Assembly (NCBI GenBank): GCA_032207245.1
Contig: CM063507.1
Location: forward strand, 90,426,305 to 90,490,304
Length of the DNA stretch: 64,000 nucleotides
DNA from: Pardosa pseudoannulata
Taxonomy: Eukaryota; Arthropoda; Arachnida; Araneae; Lycosidae
Direction: 5' to 3'
Each line of letters starts with the position of its first letter. Within the stretch, counting starts at the first letter, position 1. Of the stretch, positions 25,536 to 38,014 are shown piece by piece. The position numbers and the translations under genes are program-made. The notes under the pieces are model-generated. The model saw only the letters and a program-made list of their open reading frames with translations, was not told the DNA's origin and did not search any database.

Positions 25536-28379
25536 CATTTTAATAGTTTGTGTGGAATATCAATTGTTCGCTCTGTCATTAACGTTGTGAAAGTCTGTGA
25601 ATCTTTAAAACCTACAGTGCCTTTTAATCATCTTCGTACACTTACGAATTCGGAATGAAATAAATAGTGTTCTATCTATTAATTTTAAATTATTATTTCA
25701 CAATAACATACTTTCAAAATAACATACTTTCAAACTTTTACGCTTCAAGCTTAAAAACTCATTTCAAATGTCCTTCATACTTTTACGCAATGATTGTCGT
25801 TTTTTATCGGAATTTCGACTGTTTACTGTTCTGGGTATTTTCCTTGTTAATAATACATTTTTTAACAATAGAATTCCAGGAGCTTTTTAACGAAAACGGT
25901 TTAAGTCTAAAAAGTATAAAGGTACTCCTGATCCTACTACCGCTTTCGAACAACATATCAGCATTTAATTTACTACAAAATTTGTTACTCCTCTAAATGG
26001 TTTACTATTCCACAATAGCAAACTTGCCAAATTTTATGGCTATTGAAGTAAGATATTACTGATCTCTACCACAACATATGATCATATGGAAGCTTCCACT
26101 TGTATTCTAACAAAATTCTAATAGTTAATTTGCTCTATAGGTGATATTGCTTTAACTGTAAAATACTTTGTCTCTCAAAAGAGTAAACTACCAATTTAAT
26201 AAGCTATCTGGTATGTCTGTTCTCAATTTTTAAATTTAGTATTTAGTTTTCTTTTTGATAATTACCTATTTTAACACTTTTGTGACCTGTTTTTCCTCTG
26301 CCTTTTTGTCATCTATTTAGTAGGCATTTAGTAGCCGTAAGTAGTTGGAATTACAGGAATTCGGAATTTTTACAATTATGGAAAATATTTAAAAATTATT
26401 AAATATACAGTGTTGCCTAATGTCCTAAAGTTATANNNNNNNNNNNNNNNNNNNNNNNNNNNNNNNNNNNNNNNNNNNNNNNNNNNNNNNNNNNNNNNNN
26501 NNNNNNNNNNNNNNNNNNNNNNNNNNNNNNNNNNNTTTTAATTATTCAAATTGGTTATTTTTTAAAGTAACATTTCTCTATAATATATAACTATCTAAAA
26601 TTTCTAAATTAAAAGGAGTGTTAATTTTATTAATTCCCTAAGTAATGTTTTCGTTTTCAAGCAGGTGTTGTCGGCCATGTTAACATTATGTTGAAAATTT
26701 TAATTAAGTAAATTTTTCTCTAATTTTTGAAGGATTTATAAAGTTTTGTTCTAGTTTTTTTCTTTTCAGGCCGTTTGAATATAGAATTTAAATACTTTAA
26801 ATTATCTTCAATGGTCATTAAACCTTTTTCCTCTATATAAAGTATTATTTCAAACAGTTTCTTACATGGTTCTATGCTTCATAACATGGACATCTCATGT
26901 GCCTCTGTTTTCTAATTTTAATTAGATTTTGTTATAATTAATAATACCGAGATTAAAATGGCTTTACTACCTACATAGCATTATTTTTATTAGCTTTCGA
27001 TTACTATGAAAGAAAAACATAAAACACTCAGCTGGAATAGTAATATGGGTTTGAGCTGGGATGTATATAAATAAAGTATCTATATATTCATTATTATTAT
27101 TATATTGCATTTGTTTTGCAACAATAATAGAAAATTACTTTATTATGTTATTAGTTTTGACGGGTGGACAATCATTCAGAGACAGCTTATTATTTTAAAT
27201 ACATTTATTATTATAACTAAAATAATAAACACAAAATATACAGGCGAAAATAAATCCACCATTCCATCATTGTGATATGAAGTACACACGTATATATACA
27301 AAAAAAAACTTAACGAAGTAGCAGTTCCTATTGGTTTATTTAAATAAACAATTTACATATCGATTATGTGCTGCCAACCTGAAATGGCTAACACTCGGCT
27401 CCATTTGGCAGAACATTATCAAAATACCTTTTCTAAGAAAAAGTTTAGTTTATCCAAAATGAATGGTTTTGTAAGGAAGTGAGCAGATGATTTTTACTAT
27501 CAATATATTTTAAAATAAATTTTTGTTTGTCTAATCAATTTGTATTTTATACGGATGTGTTTAGTTTTCGGATTTTCAATAAGATTTTTGAGAAGTATAT
27601 TGCTGCCTGGTTATCACAATATTGTAGTGGTAATGTAATTACATTTGACAAGAGTTTACATTCTTCAATTACATTACAATACCATATCAATTCTTTCACA
27701 CTTCAGTTAAGGAAACCATTCAGACTCCATCGAACTTAGTGCTATATATTTTTATTTACTTGTTTTCCAACTAAAAGAAAACCTGCAAAATACATTATAT
27801 ATCCCTTGAAGAATGTTGTTAGTTAAATGGCAAAAGTGGCATCAATATGCTTTTAACTGAGATTATTTCATTTTGATAAATTTATTTTTAAGTCTTTAGT
27901 GTTAAACACGTAATTCGCAATATTTACTACAGTAGTTTAATGTTGATAATTAAGAATTACAAAATTGACATCGTAATTACGGCAAATGAAATATCAGGCC
28001 TACTTCTGCTTGCAATAAATGATAAACATCCTTTTAATGTACGATAAGGATACATTTCATCACTTTACTTTAAAAAATTTCAGCTTCTTTAACTTTGGGC
28101 AAAAATTTTATTCCTGGTTTAAAAGGCAAGTTTACACTCGTTCTTGGCAATCCTTCAAATTATTTAATTTCCTTCTATGTACGTACTTTGATGAAATACA
28201 TTTCCATATACATTCAAAATAACTCTTTAAATGGTGAATCTTTTCCCAAATCTCACATCTAATTACTTTTAAGCAAATTGATCATCTTGCAATACATTTT
28301 GTGTTTTACCAAATAAAATTAATCGTTATATATTAACAAAATTCTTTTCTTAACTTATAAACACAGTTGCAAAAAAGTA
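25536..28379. other. AT-rich DNA without recognisable features
   Basis: Only short chance frames (25667-25996, 27527-27739, 28019-28222) without domains were seen. The 100-N gap at 26436-26535 interrupts it. The last few hundred bases may be 3' sequence of the copia relic that follows. Confidence 0.5.
26436..26535. other. Assembly gap (100 N)
   Basis: Exactly 100 N, a conventional placeholder for a gap of unknown size. Confidence 0.99.
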
Positions 28380-30620
28380 AATTTTTAAATCCAATTTTTT
28401 AAAATATAATCTAATTCGGCATTCCAAACCCTACCACTTTGATGTAATCCATAAATTGCTTTATTTTACTTACAAATTTTATTTCCCTCACCTTTAATCT
28501 CAAAACCTTTTGGTTGGAGCATGTACACAGGTTCTGCTAACGTTCCGTATAAAGAATTGATTTTATATCTAAATGAGGATGTTTCCATTACATTACACTT
28601 ACTAACATTATAAAAACTAGTCTTATGATAGCAAAAATTTACAACAGGGGAAAATGTAACTGTGTAATCAGCCCAATTTCTGTTTATATCCTTGAGTTAC
28701 TAATGGCTTTATATTTTTCAATGTTATTTTGATCATTTTTTTTATTGTATAACCACCGACTACCTAAATATTTACATTAGCAGTTACTGAAGTCAAAACT
28801 TTTCTTTTATTCATTTGTCAATCTCATCTGACATTGTTTTTTCCCATTCCTTATTTGGAAAATTATTCATACCTTTTCTTCATACCTTTTTGGTTTTTCA
28901 ACATTACAGACCTTAGCGCGATATATAACCTCCAAATTTACATTAAATTTTGATTTTGATTGTCAAGAATTTCTTTAGTTTCTGATATTAGTTCGGGTTT
29001 AAAAGAAAAAACAGGGATATTGTATTCCTTGTTTTACAGTACTTTTCAACTTCATTTTTAGACCTAAGTCTATATTTGTATTAGGCGGAAAATATATATC
29101 ATTCCGATTACTCGATGTTCTAGAACTTCTTTTCTTGTCCACTTTGAAATATCTAATTTTCCTCTTTAACTTTTGTTTCGGGATACACTATTTCTTGACG
29201 ATAATTAATTCCCTATTTTCTGAATATAGCATATTCACAACACTGATTTTTACCGAACGTTTTTACCCCAATTTTTACTCTCAATTATAACATTAATAGT
29301 TTCAACAAAGCATTTATCCCTTGAGATCTAAATTTTGTATTCTTTAGTATTCATCGCGTAGCCTACTAAAATTCCAACTTTAGATGTATTATTTAGTTTA
29401 CTTCTCTTTAACTTCGGTATGTGAACATACGCTAACGAGCCAAATATTAGGAAACGGCTAATAGGGGTTTATAGCCACTCCATATCTCCATTGGAGTTAG
29501 ACCTCGAGTAAGTTTGAGTGCACATCGATTCCGTATATGTACATATGTTTGAAAGGCTTCCGCCAAAAATCTTTGTTGTAAGCCACTACCATGAAGTAAA
29601 GCTCTCCGCCTTCCATAGCTGTTCTATTAAAAGTTCGGCCCCCCATTCTGTTGAGATGTGTAAACAGACGTTCTTTCGGCCTTATACCTAAGGTTTTTAA
29701 GTAAGATTCAATTGTTTATGGCAAAACTCTAGACCATATCTGTTTTCACGGATTTATTTAATTCAGTTCTCGCTCAGCTGTAGCTAAATATGTTTTAAAC
29801 AGTCGGATTTACGTTTAGCTGTGAATATTCAATTTTAAAGAAAAATCGTCTACAATAGATAAAAAAATATTTACTGTCTTAAAAACGCCGGAACGGGAGA
29901 TGGTCCCAAAGGTCTAAATACCTTATGTAACAATTTTAGCCTATCATAGTTATGCTTTAACAAAAATCTAGTTGATTTTGTAATTTGGCAAATGAACACT
30001 TATAATTTTTCAAGATTTTGTAATCCCTTTACACTATTTTTACTATCTTTCTGCAATTAAACGCTTAGTTACATAGCCAAATTGTCTATGCCAGTATATT
30101 TATATCTTTAACATAAAAACATTGTTGAAATATTTCTATTTTATGATAATTAGGTACCATACATTATAACATTTCCTACTCTATGAAATATTAAAAATTT
30201 TCATTCTTATCAGTTTAATAATCTTTTTGTTATTATGCCATACAATTTTATAACTAGCTGAGTCAATTAGCTCTCCAATAGATTTCTAATCATATTACAT
30301 AAAATACATTTTTTAAGTTAATTTTACATATTTGTTATTATTTTTAACATAGAAATAACATCACCTATCACATAAATTTCAGATTCACAATTTTTTTCCC
30401 CCAGTAAGTACTCTCTTGTGGATAGAGGTCGAACTTCTCGACACTATTTTTGATTACAAAAATCTTTAAGCACTCCACTTTAATTGATTGGTTTTGAGTA
30501 AATCCATATAAATATAATTTCATAAATTTTAATTTCTCTTTATCTGTAATATTGAAATTTTCTACTTGTGCTCTGAAATTTTCAAGTAAATATCTTAGTT
30601 TTCTGACTGATTAATGAAAA
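28380..30620 (-). pseudogene. Ty1/copia retrotransposon pol relic
   Basis: Minus-strand blocks occur in copia order, all broken by stops and shifts. A gag-like end lies near 30480-30600. The pre-integrase zinc region (WHRQFGYVTKRL) is near 30100-30060. The integrase core has VDDFS near 29860, SVYTSQQNGG near 29655, HIRNRCALKL near 29530 and YVHIPKLKRSKL near 29420, then VGILVGYAMNTKEY near 29370. Reverse transcriptase has LVTQGYKQK near 28690, LYGTLAEPVYMLQPKGF near 28540 and NKAIYGLHQSGRVWNAELDY near 28460-28400. Order gag, integrase, then reverse transcriptase is the copia arrangement, the reverse of gypsy. No LTR was recognised. Confidence 0.8.
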
Positions 30621-32633
30621 TGCTTAATTTTTTTATTTCATTTTTTGCTGTAAAATCAGGTGTGCAATGTTTTTTTCCTTTTTTAATAAAGTTGCTTTTT
30701 TCATTTATTTTATCTTGGTTAATAATAAAAAATTTAAATCTTCCTAAGGTGTATGAAGCCCTGACGACTATTCATACAAATTTTCAATTTGTGTGTGCTG
30801 GTTTTTGATTGTTATTGCTAACACAGAGAGTAAAGCTTCTTGTATAATACAGATATTTTTCTCGTGTTAATACTAAGGATTTACTTTTGTTTCAATTCCA
30901 GGTTAAAGTTTTAAATTTCTTATGTAAACATGCGCGGCCATATCCACAGTGCTAAGGAGACTGTTAAGTGATGATGTTGCCGAATATACACACTTATAAA
31001 AGCATAAAAATTTGATTAAACCTTTCTAGCAACAGAAGTGTCAAAGTCAATATTTTGCAAGTATATTTTTCTAATGAAAATATTTTTAAATAAAATGTGT
31101 GTTTTTTAATTTTGTGTTGAATATAATATGTATAATTTCATAATCATTCTTGTATGTTTTTTTATTATGTCAAAGAGTATTTAAGGTACAGCAACTGAGA
31201 AAGATAAAGAAGTAGATTGGCTAAACCAAGCTAAAGTTAGAAAACTCGATGGTTATTATTTTCAATTTAAAGATTAATTTTCTCAGATAAAATTTTTATT
31301 TATTTTATTTATAAGTATATCTAAATTACCAAGTATCATCATCATTACTATTGTGTGCATTTTTAAAGCATACATTATTTGATTTGGCTTACCTGAAATT
31401 TGGTTCATAAGATCTATATTATTATTAACAAATTCTTTTTTATAAAACATATTTTATTTTTCTATATATGACAGTTGTAATTAAAACATATATATGATTG
31501 CAAAAATTTTTTTCAGTATACTTTGAATTTTATAAAGAATTTACTGTTCTTAAAATATTTTATATGAAGGAGTTATTAATTAAAATAAATGAAATTCTAT
31601 TTTTTGATTAAACAATATAATTATTAGGTATAATAATATTTTCTTGTGTGAAATAAAACTTTTTCTATTTTGAAAATTTAACTGTTTCATATTTCTTTAT
31701 TTTTTTCATATTAATTTTTTTTTTTTTTTTTTTTTCTTTTTTGATTTCATTCATTTTTTTCTTATTTATTTTTTTTTTTAGATTTTACTTTTGTTTCAAT
31801 TCCAGGTTAAAGTTTTAATTTTTTTTTTCATTCTATCATATTTTAAAATGTTACCTGTTAAGTGATTTTTCTTTGTTTAAGTTTTAGTTTTTTATTATTA
31901 TTTATTTTTTTTAATTTTTGTTATTTAATTTATTTTTTTTTTTCTTTTTGTATTTATATCATTTATAACTTTTTTTAAGATATTATGTATATTTTCTTAA
32001 TTTATTTTTCAATTTGTTATATCATTAATTATTTATATTTTTATAAATAATTTTCAATCAATTTTCATTTAAATTTTTTAACTTTGCTAAGTTGGTTTTT
32101 ACTTTATCTTATTTTTTTTTTACTTTATCCTATTTTTTTTTTTTATATTTTTTTAATTTATTTTTTTTTACTTTTTTTTATGTATACTTATTTTATAAAA
32201 TTTTTTTTTATATTTTTAGGTTATGATTTTTTGAATTTATAATTTAATAACTGGTATCCGGGCAGCAAATCTGACATCTCTGGTTATTTCACTCTTATTT
32301 TAATCTCATTTGCATTTATTTTAAATGATTTTTGATTTATATATTTTTTAAATTGTGTTTGCAAAGATACAAAATTAAATAATAATAAAATTAATTATCT
32401 TTGATGCTTTCTTTTTTTTCTGTTTCAGAATGCTAAGACATGAAAAGAGATTGGAGAATTATTTTTTAAATTTCATTCTACATTAATTTCTAATTTTCAT
32501 TATTCTGTATTATGTCACAACAAATATTGTAATTATTTTATAGCCTGTACTGTTTTATTATACCTTTGTCCTTAATTTTTAAAGTATGTCTATTACGATA
32601 AGCAAAATAAACCAAAAATTCAGTACTATGACA

Positions 32634-32664
<31 letters not shown>

Positions 32665-32905
32665 TTAACAAGCCAAGATCACAGGCACACTTAGATTTCT
32701 TTAAACTTTATATTTCATTTATTACTTAAACTAAGACGGGAAAAAGGCTTTACATTTTTTTTATTTATTTATATCTTTTAATTAATGGTAAATTAATGGA
32801 ACTAGTTTTCAAAGAAACTGTTTATAATTAATCAGGGAAAATGAAGTTTCTATTTTCCGAAAAGGATTTTTTTTCTGTTATTTCCAGTTTAATTACAAAG
32901 AATAA
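30621..32905. other. T-rich DNA without genes
   Basis: Contains strongly strand-asymmetric T-rich sequence, densest at 31680-32220, and a T-run at about 32632-32661. The phrase ttacttttgtttcaattcc followed by aggttaaagttttaa occurs at 30881 and 31786, a roughly 905-bp spaced direct repeat that could be debris of a flanking repeat. No coding signal was seen. Confidence 0.5.
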
Positions 32906-33237
32906 CCAAGATAGCAAATTTAGTTTGCAGCGGTCTCGATTTGCAAGCGTACAAACTTGCAATAAGTTCATCATGACAAGTTTGCAAGTCTGAAACAAGA
33001 CTACAGCAAGTCTACGCGAAGTCACCATACCTCCAACTTGCAGGAAACTTGTCGTGCAAGTCTGCAGCAACTTTCTAGTATGAAACATGCTGCAAGTTTG
33101 ATACGGCAAGTTTACGTAGACTTGCAGCAATCCTGTTTCAGATTTGCAGACTTGTCATGCTGAACTTGCTGCAAGTTTGCAGGTTTGCGAAACAAGATTG
33201 CTGAAAGTTTTCTGCAAATTAAATTTGCTATCTGGGA
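32906..33237. mobile_element. Foldback element with long inverted arms
   Basis: The left end agatagcaaatttagtttgcag and right end ctgcaaattaaatttgctatct are inverted. The arms (about 32910-33050 and 33090-33237) continue to pair through motifs such as catgacaagtttgcaagtct with agatttgcagacttgtcatg. Only about 40 bp separate the arms. CAAGTTTGC-type motifs recur in both. No transposase is present. Related arm sequence occurs in the chimeric repeats (13005-13222; 42026-42240). Confidence 0.7.
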
Positions 33238-33698
33238 TATAGATTTAATTTTTTCGAATTATGTTATATATAAACATTTTTATATTATAAAAAAATGAAA
33301 GACAATATCATTCGGCTTCGTTTTCCTGTATATACTGTTATTTTTTTACCCAAAAACGAACCATGTTGTTACACTAACCCGTACTAGTACGTGACCCGCG
33401 CTCAAGTGTCAATCGTCAAAAAAAGTACTAGTAGGTGTCCTGCATACAATGTGTTAAAGGAAACTGTTCGAACATATATTGGAACAACTGGGAGAATACA
33501 TTTCAATATAAGGCTGATATTTTTTTACAAACTATCTATCAATTATTTATCGTGATTTTCCTATTATATTTAAGTTTTTGTGTTATTTTAATAGTATTAT
33601 GCTATGTCATTGCCGAACAATATCCGAATATGTAATGCGCTACTCTTTATAGAGTTCATATATTCGAATCGTGTTGCCATCAGTGATGTTTGGTTGCA
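33238..33698 (+). repeat. Third partial copy of a duplication A/B segment
   Basis: 33310-33460 (ggcttcgttttcctgtatat ... catacaatgtgtta) matches 1074-1212 of copy A and 37678-37815 of copy B, in the same orientation. The rest has no recognisable content. Confidence 0.65.
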
Positions 33699-33861
33699 CG
33701 ATGGTCGAATGGTTAGGGTGCCGACCTTCGGAACTGCAGTTAGTAGGTTCGAATCACACTGTGGCATGGATAGTCGTAGTCTTTCGGAATCGGATTTAAG
33801 CAGTAGGTTCCGGTCTCATTAACCCTCGTATTGCAAAATGCAAACCGTAACGCACCAAATC
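33699..33861 (+). mobile_element. tRNA-derived SINE, copy 2
   Basis: A head gatggtcgaatggttagggt and B box aggttcgaatcacac are followed by the conserved body (ttcggaatcggatttaagca, cggtctcattaaccctcg). It lacks the CCAAA tail seen in copies 1 and 4. A diverged second copy of the body alone follows at about 33868-33975 (gtagccattcggagtcaaa ... gggtagaccatatagctcca). Confidence 0.75.
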
Positions 33862-33975
33862 AATGATGTCTGTAGCCATTCGGAGTCAAATTGAAATAGA
33901 AGGTAATGGTCTCATTTGACCTCATGTAAAAAAAAAACGGGTAGACCATATAGCTCCAAATCAACCATGTAACAT

Positions 33976-34590
33976 TCAATATAACACTGTGGAAAGAACT
34001 GTTCATAGAAAAGTTCATTTTTTGAAATGCCTGGTCCAAGCACGTTAGTTCAAAATTTTCTCGCAATTCGTACGCATTACAATTAATTTGATAAAGTCAT
34101 TTCATGGATACAAAAAATCCTGCTTTTAATACAAAATGGTCTCTTGTTAGTGAATTAATATTCGTTTCATTAAAACTCAGTTTAAATTGAATTTCCGTTA
34201 AAACGAAAACTTGTTCTTCAGATTCATTTTGCATTTTGGAATTTTGCCCTTAGAGTGACGAAGTTATTTCGTTCTGTCACTGCCGTCAGTTTTTTGAGAA
34301 ATTGAAAACTACCCTTTTTTTATTAAAACAAGCCTATGCCTAGTCGTGTGATGCCTATATTTTTATTTATCAAGACAGAGGTGTTTTCCCTTCATTTCAA
34401 CACTGTGAAATTCATTTTGTAATTTCATTATTTTAATACATCCACAGACTCTTGGAATAGCCGGATAATGGATTTTTGTTGTTCAATTTCATGTACAGTA
34501 TCCACCTGTGTTCCCCCCTCCCCTTTTTCTGATCCCTTAATCACGAGGAGGGTGAATCCCGTTTTCGTTGGGACAAAAAGGAAGTTTCGC
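33976..34590. other. AT-rich DNA without recognisable features
   Basis: Frames of 63-68 codons without domains; no terminal repeats or RNA genes were seen. It could belong to the same duplication as 34591 onward, whose partner would lie left of this window. Confidence 0.4.
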
Positions 34591-35098
34591 AATGAAATTG
34601 AAAGGGAGATTTGAAACAAAACAAATGTCTTAAGTGGGAAATTATCTACGACTTAAACTTACCAAGCGTAAAATTTTCTAATTATTGCATATGATAAAAA
34701 GCCGTTCCACAGAAATAGAGAATTCTGCGGGAATGCATTTACATTCTATGTTCTGAAAATTTTAGCGCTTGAATATTTTCTTTAGTTAAACGAAGTATTT
34801 GGTTTTAATATTACATCGATATTTTTTACACTATTATCAAGGATATTTATAATTGATATTGAATTCATACAAGCATCAAACAAAAAAATATTTCCGAAAT
34901 GCTGTGAAAATGGAAAGAAATTTTTTAAAAATATTTTATATTGTTTGAGTTAAAATATTTTTATGAAAAAATAAAATTGTAAAACAAAGTTGTGTTGTGT
35001 TGTGTAGAATAACTATCATAAATGAACATTTATTCTTTCTTTGCAACTTGTGAAGTAAAGGTCAATTACCGAGTTTCAGGCCTAAAGCAATCTTTTAA

Positions 35099-37067
35099 GG
35101 CATCGGAGGTGATTTTTTGAAATATTTGAAATTATTATTTTTAACGTTAATTTTATGATGAAATATAACTTAAAACTATGAAAAATGCAGGCTATATTGT
35201 TTTTGAATAATATTTTCATATTTTAGAGAAAAATAGGGTGGAATTTGCCCTAAAAGTAGGCATTACGCAAAACACGATAACTCCAAATTAAATCATGTAA
35301 TCACTGTTTTGTAAATTGGATAATGTTTCTAATTACATATTTCAGGGAATAGACTACAATCATGGTGATCACAAGTATATTTGTGAAGTTATAGGAACTT
35401 GTTTACAATAACAATCAAAATTTCTCAAAATTTTCATGCAAGTCAAGAATTAAACGGCTCTAAATCCCAATGTAATTAATATGGAACCACAGTTGTAGTC
35501 TATTCCCTGAATATTATATAATTATATAACACACACTTAAAATATCTAAGCATTCGGGCTAAATATATTTGAGTTATCATGTTTTGCCATAAGCAAAATC
35601 ACGAAAAAATCAATTTTGTGAAAAATGAAAAAACAACTTAAAATATTAGAAAAACTGTATTTAAACACTTATAATGCCTTAATATACACCTATTATTTAA
35701 AGCCCGCCTTTCTTTTGTAAGATATTGGTTATTTTCTTTCTGAATGCTTGTAATATATTCTTGGGCTTTATTTTGCAAAGAGTAGACTGCTGTTTTTAAG
35801 TAGGTAATATAAGTTAGACCCTATAAAAATCACTATAATTCCAAAATGAATAATTATATCATTATTTTATAACTTACATAATGTTTCTAAGTATATTATT
35901 TACGTAATGGACTTTTATTACTGTGATCATAAACATATTTGCAAATGTATGGGAATTTGAGTACAAAACCTTATGAAAGTTCCCGGAAATTTCATGCGTT
36001 CTATAAATTCAAGGGCTGTAAATTACAATTAGTCTGTATTAATCTTGATAGTAGTCTGTTTCATTTCTACATATTTATGTAATATACATTTAAAATTTCA
36101 AATCCTATCAATTTTAATTTATTGAGATATGTTATGTTATGATGAGTGATCAAAATGGACAAAAAAATGCTATTTTGAGAAAAGTCAGAATGTTTTATGC
36201 AAGAATTTCAAAATATGTATCTTAATATCCCCCCCCCCAAAAAAAAAAAAAAAAAAAAAATATGAACCTTAACTCCTCTAGTTTGAAATTCAAAATTTTT
36301 TTTCTAAGTGCTCTTTAGTACTTCAGTAAATTTCGGGGTGAAGTGGAGGGTAGCATTATATATTTTACTATGATCTAAATGATCTAAATCCACTTCAAAG
36401 TTATGTGAACAGGATCAGAAATGAACTCTATAGTTAAAACTGATAAAGCAGGGTTTAAAACCATTCATAAAATTGGATGGAGTCATCATAGTCTGAGGAG
36501 CTAGCTAGCTAACTGTAATTAGAATATATTCAACACTATTGTTAGATTGACCGGCTTTGATAATTTTTTGCCGTAAAACTTTATTTGAGGTGTTCTACAT
36601 ACATAATTAGGCATTTTAAAATATTAAAATAAAACTTTTCATTTGAAATACGTATAAAAAAAAGGAGCAATGTAACTGCAATATCTCGGAAACACAAGAA
36701 AATTTGATGATGTTTCCGTAAATTTATTGCGAGACTCAGATGCTAAATTCAAGAAAATTCTGTTACCAGATTCTTTAAAAAACAATTATACCTTTAAGCA
36801 TGAAAATTTTGGTCCAAGTTTAATAACATTTTAATTATATCAAAATATTTTGTTGAAATTGACAAGAGAATAAAACTTTTCAGGTGACTTCCGGTATTAA
36901 AATTGACTCTGGACTTTCATTAAAAATGCTATAACTCTGGTTCTAAATGAGATAGAAGCAAAATTCAAGCGGTTATGAATAGATAACATATTGGATTTTA
37001 ATAATATAGTAAAATTTAAAAATTGATATTTTGGTCGAAATTCACATTTTAAAGGTGTACAGATGCC
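35099..37067. mobile_element. TTAA-flanked DNA transposon, non-autonomous (piggyBac-like target)
   Basis: Begins GGCATCGG and ends GATGCC, a short inverted terminus, with TTAA on both sides (35095-35098 and 37068-37071). Copy A has a single TTAA at the same place (503-506), so excision in silico restores the empty site exactly. TTAA duplication is characteristic of the piggyBac superfamily. No transposase ORF is present. Internally, about 35280-35590 and 35825-36130 are diverged direct repeats; a C-run followed by an A-run lies at about 36229-36260. Confidence 0.8.
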
Positions 37068-37497
37068 TTAAACCTTTCATTATTTTGGGTCTAGCAGACC
37101 GAGACACAGGCATTACAGAAATCTTAACACATTGTCTACAGGTACATTTCTCAGTGGAATGGTACCGGGAGCGGGCGTTTCGAACGTTCATTGAGTTATT
37201 CAGTTAAATCTCAAAAGATCAAAAATTATTTAACTTTTTAACCAACTTTTCGTATTTTATAATGAAATATCTAAACAAATATATAAATAGAAATATATAA
37301 AAACAACCATAAGAATTTTGTAAACAAAAAATATATTTTTTTAGTGGATAAATTTATAATAGTATCGTAAATATGAAAAATCAAATAGACATAGCAGTAT
37401 ATAGTTTTAATTTTTTCCCGTTCTGTGGTTCCGCATTGATGTAAAAACTAGATTTTGTCTAAATTTTGTCCAGAATCTATGTAGTATTCAAGAACAT

Positions 37498-37667
37498 CCG
37501 AAGCCGAATGGTTAGGGTGCTGCCCTTCGGAACCGGAGTTCGTGGGTTCGAATCCCACTATGGCATGGATGTTCGTATCCGTTCGGAATCCGCTTTAAGC
37601 AGTAGGTCCCGGTCTCAATAGCCCTCGTGTTGCATAAGGTAGACCGTAGCGCTCCAAAACCAACCAA
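37498..37667 (+). mobile_element. tRNA-derived SINE, copy 3 (with target duplication)
   Basis: A head gccgaatggttagggtgctg and B box gggttcgaatcccac are followed by the family body and end gctccaaaaccaacca. It is flanked by a perfect 10-bp duplication TCAAGAACAT (37488-37497 and 37668-37677). Copy A (about 1062-1071) has the single unoccupied site. This is the best-preserved copy of the family here. Confidence 0.9.
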
Positions 37668-38014
37668 TCAAGAACATTCGGTTTCGTTTTCCTGTATATA
37701 CAGTTATTTTTGTACCCACAAAGAAACCATGTTGATATACTAAACAGTATTAGTACGTCTTTGGTATCAATCGTCAGAAAGCGCAGTAGTACGTGTCCCC
37801 CATACAATGTGTTAAGACAAAAAATGATCGTATTTATTTTTTGTATTTTTGCTGTGCTAACGATTATTCCAGTCATTGAACTTTCTAATAGATGTCACTC
37901 TATGCTGTCAATTTTATTGACATCCACTTTCATTTCAATTGCAGTAATGCCAGAAGAATTTCTGAGAGTGAGTGGAATTTTAAAGATTTATGGGACTCTC
38001 TCAGTACTATATAA

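Noticed and set aside
30881..31820. The 905-bp spaced direct repeat considered as LTRs of the copia relic
   Set aside because: The shared part is only about 35 bp, and the copia coding sequence lies to one side of both copies rather than between them.
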